A stretch of 64,000 bases of DNA from the NCBI GenBank assembly GCA_963831605.1, contig CAWHQR010000001.1, forward strand, positions 62,001 through 126,000, in the 5' to 3' direction. The first letter of the stretch is position 1; every line of letters begins with the position of its first letter. Under the pieces are notes generated by a model. It ran no database searches and was not told the origin of the DNA. It saw only the letters and a program-made list of their open reading frames with translations. Positions 59,414 through 64,000 of the stretch are shown here, in pieces. The DNA comes from DASUPK01 sp963831605. GTDB taxonomy: Bacteria > Actinomycetota > Thermoleophilia > Solirubrobacterales > 70-9. The position numbers and the translations under genes were made by a program.

Positions 59414-61688
59414 CTAGACCGGCAGCTTGTTCGCCTTCTTCTTGCACTTCGTGCGGGCCTGAGCCGACTTCTTCTTCTTGCACTTCTTCAGCGCTGCGGC
59501 GCGCTGGCCGGTCGGGCCTGTGCTGGTGCTCGGAGGCGGAGGCGGCGTGCTCACCGGGCAACCGTTGCTGGTCCCCGACTGGGTCGGGCAGGCGTCCAGG
59601 AAGTCGACCACGCCGTCGCTGTCCGAGTCGCAATTCACGTACGTCTCGGCGGGCGAGGTGTCGACGGTGCCGCTGTCGGGGCCGCCGCCCGTGCAGTTGA
59701 TCGTGTCCGAGGCACCGTCCTGAGAGAGGATGGTGTCCAGTCCGGGCCCGCCGAAGATGTCGTCCACGCCGGTTCCCCCGGTGAGATGGTCGCTGCCCGG
59801 ACCGCCGCAGATCGTGTCGGCGCCAGCGCCGCCGTTGATGGTGTCGCTGCCACCGGCGCCGACGATCACGTCCGCGCTGCCGGTTCCGTCGAGCGTGGCG
59901 TCGTCGCCGTTGGTGCCGACGATCGTCGCCTCGACGCCGTCGCATGCCGCGACCTCAACCGCGCCGGAGTCGCACGCGTCGGAGAAGTCGCCGTTCCCGT
60001 CGATGGGACGGGGGAAGCCCCGCTGATCTAGGGTGAGGGGGCTCGCTGAGTTGTTGGTGCACGACGCGGCGGGGATCCGGTCGATCGCGTCCGACGTGAG
60101 GTCGGGCGCGTCGGTCTGGACCGGTACAGCGGTGCCGCCGGTGGTTCCGCCTGCGGCGACGGTGGTCCCGTTGTTCGCGAGCCCGAGGAGATCGACGGCC
60201 GCGAACCCGATGTCAGTGCCGGATGTGGACCAGCACGACTCGTCGGAGCCGATGTTGAAGCCACCCGTTACGACGGACCCAAGGCACCCGTCGTTGCTGG
60301 AGTCCGAGATGGAGCCTCTGACCGTCGCCGTTCCGCCGATCATCCTGATGCTGGCGCCGGAGAAGCCGCCGTTGTTGGCAAAGGTGCTGTTGAAGATGCT
60401 CGCCGTGCCTGCGGCCTCCGTCAATCCACCGCCCGATCCGCTCCCTGCGCTGTTGCTGTCGAGGGTGCTGTTGAGCAGCACGAGGGTGCCCTTGTTGAAG
60501 ATGCCGCCGCCGGACCTGACGCCGCTGGAGAGGCTGTTCGACGCAACCGTCGTGCCGACGAGCCTGACCGCGCCGCTGCTGGAATTGACGTAGATCCCGC
60601 CGCCTTGGTTGGCGGGCGTGGCCGTCGGGGCGTAAGCCGGTGTTGTTCGTGATCAGGCTGTTGGTGAAGGTCGCCCCCGGCCCGTCGATGTAGACGCCCG
60701 CCCCACCCGAGGTATCAGTGGGAGTGATTGGGCCGTTGGAGTTGTTATCGATCAGCGCCCGGGTGAAGCTGACCGTGCTCCCGGTCGCACCACCGACGAA
60801 GACGCCGCCGCCCTGCGTTCCCCCGCCGTTGGAGTTCACACCGTTGGAGACGATCCGGCTGTCGGTCACGCTGAGCGTCGCGTCGTTAGCGGGCGCGAAG
60901 TAGATCCCGCCGCCCCGACCGGGCGTTGTCGACTGGCCCTGGGCCTGGTTGCCGCCGCCGCTGGCACCGATCTCGGAGTTGGTGATCGTCAGGCTGCCGC
61001 CACCGCCGCTCGAGACACCGATCGCGCCGCCACCGCTCGCCGGTGAATCGCAGCACTGGTTGTTGAGCGTGAAGCTGCTGTCGGTGATCTGGGTGGCCGC
61101 CGTTCCGTTCGTCTCGATGCCGGCGCCGCCGGCACCCGCGGCGTTGCTGGTGATGTCGGAGCCGGTGACAGTGAGGTTCCCGCCCTCGTTCAGGATTCCG
61201 CCACCCTTCTCGCCCGTGATGTGATCGGCGCGTCCGCCGTGGAGGATCACGTCGCCAATCGTGACCGGCCCCGTGCTGGTGCTCAGGATGTGGAAGATGC
61301 GGTCGACCTCATTGCCCTCGATCGTGCTCCGGGTTGCACCAGTCCCCAAGCTCTGAATCGTCAATCCCGCGCCGGCAACGATGTCGAAGTCGCCCTTCAC
61401 GTTGGCGTCCTCGCCGTAGTCCGGGGAGTCGTTGAATTGCATGTTGTAAGTAGTGCTGGCGGCCAGGTTGATCGTGTCGGCGCCGCCGACTGTGTAAGAG
61501 CCGGTCGCCACGCACCCGCCGAAGTCAGCGTCCGTGTTCGCCGACTGAATCGCCTCGCGCAGCGTGCACCCGGTGCCGTCGTCCGAAGTGGTGGTTGGTG
61601 CGATCGTCGCCGCGGACGCCGCGCTGGCGAGCGCAAGCAAGGCCGCAACGGATGCGACGACTGCGAAAAACAACCTTCGTGATGGCAC
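59414..61688 (-). pseudogene. Secreted beta-helix/RTX-repeat protein with one frameshift
   Basis: From ATG 61688: signal peptide (LFFAVVASVAALLALASAAS), CSLP-like GCTLREAIQSAN motif and beta-helix repeats to SLITNNTG; there the frame breaks near 60633 and resumes as YAPTATPANQGGGIYVN. The rest holds more helix turns, then calcium-binding RTX nonapeptides (GGSDTINGGAGADTICGGPG), a thrombospondin type 3-like CDSDSDGVVDFLDACP, a Pro linker and a KCKKKKSAQARTKCKKK tail close to the end. About 757 codons in total. Likely a surface adhesin-like protein if intact. Confidence 0.78.
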
Positions 61689-61789
61689 GGTCGTACCCCT
61701 CCCTGAGAGCTGCCCCTGACTGAGCCGCTGACCATAGGTGTGCGGTCACCCCACGGGCAAGGGGAGTAGTCGGTAGCCGGCACTCCGGA

Positions 61790-62509
61790 GTGGCACATCC
61801 GCGTCACTCAGTTCGTCAGCGGCGTGATCGGGCATCGGCCTACCATCGGCCGATCGCGGCCGATTACGAACAGACCGAGCGCACCCGGATCTACCGCAAG
61901 CCCGGCCGCGGCAGCTACGACCGGGACCTCGTCCACTCGATTCTCGACGAGGCGCTCACCTGTCACGTCGGCTTCACGCAGGACGGTCAGCCGTACGTCA
62001 TCCCCACCATTCATGCCCGGATTGGGGAGACACTCTTCCTCCACGGCGCCAAGGGAAACCGCATGCTCAAGGCCCTGATCGACGGCACTCCGTGCTGCGT
62101 CACGGTCACGCTGGTCGACGAGCTGGTGCTCGCCCGGGCCGCTCTCCATCACTCCCTCAACTACCGCTCGGTGATGGTGCTCGGAACGGCGAGCGAGGTC
62201 ACCGATCCCGGCGAGAAGGAGGAGGCCCTGCGAGCCGTCGTCGAGCACATCGCCCCGGGTCGCGCGGACGAGGTCCGCGGCGCCGACGAGACCGACCTGA
62301 AGTCGACGAGGGTTTTGTCGATTCCGATCGAGGAGGCCTCGGCGAAGGTTCGCACCGGGCCGCCGGTCGATGAGGAGGCGGACATGGATCTGCCCTTTTG
62401 GGCCGGGCGGCTTCCGCTCACCCACGGCACGGGCGAGCCGATTCCGGCGCCCGACCTCCGCGAGGACCCGGCGGTCCCCGAAAGCATCAAGCGCTGGTCT
62501 CGAACCTAG
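61790..62509 (+). CDS. Pyridoxamine 5'-phosphate oxidase-like flavin-binding split-barrel protein
   Basis: A 239-residue frame. From about residue 25 it shows the split-barrel pattern YEQTERTRIYRKPGRGSYDR, LDEALTCHVGFTQDGQPYVI, ETLFLHGAKGNRMLKAL, then SVMVLGTASEV. This resembles the F420/FMN/haem-binding group annotated as PNPOx-like. GTG at 61790 is the only upstream start; the first 20 residues look non-conserved. Convergent 4-nt overlap with the DUF2277 gene. Confidence 0.83.
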   Translation: MAHPRHSVRQRRDRASAYHRPIAADYEQTERTRIYRKPGRGSYDRDLVHSILDEALTCHVGFTQDGQPYVIPTIHARIGETLFLHGAKGNRMLKALIDGTPCCVTVTLVDELVLARAALHHSLNYRSVMVLGTASEVTDPGEKEEALRAVVEHIAPGRADEVRGADETDLKSTRVLSIPIEEASAKVRTGPPVDEEADMDLPFWAGRLPLTHGTGEPIPAPDLREDPAVPESIKRWSRT

Positions 62510-62775
62510 GCCGCGAAGCGCTCTTCGTACTTCGCCCGACGCTTGGCCGCCTCGTCCTCCCGGTTCTTCGGGGGAGCATTGGTGACCAGCGAGTCGAGCA
62601 GCTTCCGCGTGGAGGCGGCCACCTCCTCGACGGCCAGTTCGAACGCCTCGGCGTTCGCCTGGGACGGCTTGCTCGATCCGCTCACCTTGCGGACGAACTG
62701 CAGCGCCGCGTCGTGGACCTCCTCCTGAGTTGCGGGAGGCTCGAAATTATGGAGTTGTCTGATGTTTCTGCACAT
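62506..62775 (-). CDS. DUF2277 family protein
   Basis: An 89-residue protein starting MCRNIRQLHNFEPPAT, the family signature, followed by ALQFVRKVSGSSKPSQANAE and TRKLLDSLVTNAPPKNRE. ATG at 62775 gives the family N-terminus; longer frames are open but not conserved. Function unknown. Confidence 0.92.
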   Translation of the reverse strand: MCRNIRQLHNFEPPATQEEVHDAALQFVRKVSGSSKPSQANAEAFELAVEEVAASTRKLLDSLVTNAPPKNREDEAAKRRAKYEERFAA

Positions 62776-62824
62776 TGCCCCAGCGTACCGATGAGTTTTC
62801 CGGAGCCGCCGGGTCTCAGCTGAC

Positions 62825-63385
62825 ATGGCGAAACTGATCTATGGCGTGATCTGCTCGCTCGACGGCTACGTCGCCGACACGGACGGCAACTTCAGCTGGG
62901 CCAGGCCCGACGACGAGCTGCACTCCTTCATCAACGACCTCGAGCGGCCGATCGGGACCTACCTATACGGGCGCCGCATGTACGAGACGATGGTCTTCTG
63001 GGAGACAGCGGAGGTCTCCCCCGATCAATGCGACCCGGCGAGCGAGTACGTCGACATCTGGCGAGCCGCCGAGAAGGTCGTCTTCTCTCGAAGCCTTGAC
63101 GAGGTCTCCAGCGAGAAGACGAGACTCGAGGGTGAGTTCGATCCGGAGGCGATCGAGCGGCTGAAGGCCGAAGCCGATCGCGACATCAGCATCGGCGGCC
63201 CAGGGCTCGCCGGTGAGGCGATCAGGGCCGGCCTCGTCGACGACTACCACCTCTCGATCAATCCGGTTGTCGTGGGGGGCGGCACCGCGGCACTTCCGAG
63301 TGATGCCCGCGTCGATCTGGAGCTGGTGGATCAACACCGCTTCGAGAGCGGCGTGATCCATCTGCATTACCGGGCTCGCGCCTGA
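62825..63385 (+). CDS. Dihydrofolate reductase-like protein (RibD C-terminal fold)
   Basis: A 186-residue protein with VICSLDGYVADTDGNFSWAR at the N-terminus, TYLYGRRMYETMVFW, then ISIGGPGLAGEAIRAGLVDD and NPVVVGGG: the stand-alone RibD_C pattern of NADPH-dependent reductases. These are widespread in actinobacteria; the substrate is unknown and true DHFR activity is doubtful. Confidence 0.9.
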   Translation: MAKLIYGVICSLDGYVADTDGNFSWARPDDELHSFINDLERPIGTYLYGRRMYETMVFWETAEVSPDQCDPASEYVDIWRAAEKVVFSRSLDEVSSEKTRLEGEFDPEAIERLKAEADRDISIGGPGLAGEAIRAGLVDDYHLSINPVVVGGGTAALPSDARVDLELVDQHRFESGVIHLHYRARA

Positions 63386-63407
63386 GCCGCCGCTCGCCCT
63401 AGGCGGC
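63386..63407. terminator. Hairpin between convergent genes
   Basis: GCCGCC (63386-63391) and GGCGGC (63402-63407) pair across the 13-nt gap between two stops. Confidence 0.45.
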
Positions 63408-64000
63408 GCGGTGGCGGTCGATGATCCGCGCGAAGTCGGTCCCCGCGGGCAGCGTGCCGAAGGCGTGCCCCCAGTCGCCGGCCAGGCGGGACGCGACGAA
63501 AGCATCGGCCACGGCGTCGTCGCCGAAACGCAGCAGCAGGGAGCCCTGGAGTGCCAGCGCCATCCGCTCCACCAGCTGGCGGGCGCGCGACTCGATCCCG
63601 TTCATGTCCTGGAGGTCCTTCCTCAGGTCGGCCACGTAGGCATCGAGGCGCGCCTCCCCGGAGCCCTCGGCGACCTCGGCGAAGAACGCGTCGACGGAGT
63701 TCGGGTTCTTGACCATCGCCCTGAGGACGTCGAGGCACTGGACGTTCCCCGAGCCCTCCCAAATGGAGGCGAGCGGCGCCTCTCGATAGAGACGGGGCAT
63801 CCCCGACTCCTCGACATAGCCGTTCCCGCCCAGGCTCTCGAGGCATTCGACAGCGTGGCTCGGGGCCCGCTTCGAGATCCAGTACTTGAGCACCGCGTTG
63901 CCGATGCGCTTGAACGCCTGGGCCTCGTCATCTCCGGCGATCGCCTCGTCGTATGCGCGAGCGAGGCGCAGCGAGCTGATCGTCGCCGCCTCAGACTCGA
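63399..64000 (-). CDS. Acyl-CoA dehydrogenase, AidB-like (5' end outside the window)
   Basis: The C-terminal 200 residues of a flavin dehydrogenase; the frame is open to base 64000. ECLESLGGNGYVEESGMPRL, YREAPLASIWEGSGNVQCLD and VLRAM match the AidB subgroup, in which this helix region binds FAD. AidB proteins are linked to DNA alkylation defence, though general acyl-CoA oxidation cannot be ruled out from the C-terminus alone. Confidence 0.9.
   Translation of the reverse strand, partial: ESEAATISSLRLARAYDEAIAGDDEAQAFKRIGNAVLKYWISKRAPSHAVECLESLGGNGYVEESGMPRLYREAPLASIWEGSGNVQCLDVLRAMVKNPNSVDAFFAEVAEGSGEARLDAYVADLRKDLQDMNGIESRARQLVERMALALQGSLLLRFGDDAVADAFVASRLAGDWGHAFGTLPAGTDFARIIDRHRAA

Noticed and set aside
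1..64000. Prophage, insertion sequence, toxin-antitoxin or restriction-modification loci
   Set aside because: No transposase, integrase, phage structural, toxin or methylase motif was found on either strand.

Overview
This 64 kb window is high-GC chromosomal DNA that reads as an actinobacterium, most likely of the Thermoleophilia/Solirubrobacterales type. That placement is an inference. It rests on the dnaX-ybaB-recR cluster followed by lysC-asd, an actinobacterial DUF6458 protein, a quinone-reductase complex of the CCG-domain (SdhE) type, many secreted proteins with Lys/Cys-rich tails, and a large SRP RNA. No phage, CRISPR array or insertion sequence is visible. The first gene (left edge) and the last gene (right edge) are cut by the window.

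Layout. 1-9.8 kb: membrane and envelope proteins, a universal stress protein, a DHA2 efflux pump with a decayed SnoaL-like gene behind it, a secreted subtilase and tadA. 9.8-14.4 kb: a phosphotriesterase-like hydrolase, an FAD oxidoreductase, tRNA-Ser(GGA), ytoQ and a secreted beta-helix protein. 14.45-18.64 kb: a small island between an intact tRNA-Ser(CGA) gene and a 61-bp direct repeat of its 3' end; it carries a Kup-type K+ transporter, a Usp protein, an unusual hypothetical gene and a relic of a peptidase-C26 gene, but no recognisable integrase. 18.7-28 kb: housekeeping and redox genes, an odd ion channel, an ECF sigma/anti-sigma pair, a carbonic anhydrase and an anchored FKBP. 28-34 kb: a tetR-secreted protein-sulfatase operon, tRNA-Val(CAC) and an MMPL gene with several reading-frame breaks. 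34-38.6 kb: pdxH, an ECF42-like sigma factor with its DGPF (YCII) partner, an MGT-type glycosyltransferase and the SRP RNA. 38.6-43 kb: TfoX-N, dnaX, ybaB, recR and two tandem secreted paralogs. 43-48 kb: a PadR-linked export region (ABC exporter, padR, MMPL transporter, DUF6458). 48-53 kb: lysC, asd, a cation/proton antiporter and a SHOCT-domain membrane protein. 53-57 kb: sdhA-sdhB plus a CCG-domain subunit. 57-64 kb: site-2 protease, M28 peptidase, RTX/beta-helix surface protein, split-barrel flavoprotein, DUF2277, a DHFR-like reductase and an AidB-like acyl-CoA dehydrogenase.

Three themes cut across genes. First, at least fifteen genes have a TAnnnT hexamer only 6-8 nt before the start codon, which implies widespread leaderless transcription. 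Second, several secreted proteins share a motif of two cysteines embedded in lysine runs, at the C-terminus or just after the signal peptide, which may be an uncharacterised wall-attachment signal. Third, reading-frame breaks are frequent (SnoaL, peptidase C26, MMPL, M28, RTX protein), some looking like real decay and some possibly like assembly errors.
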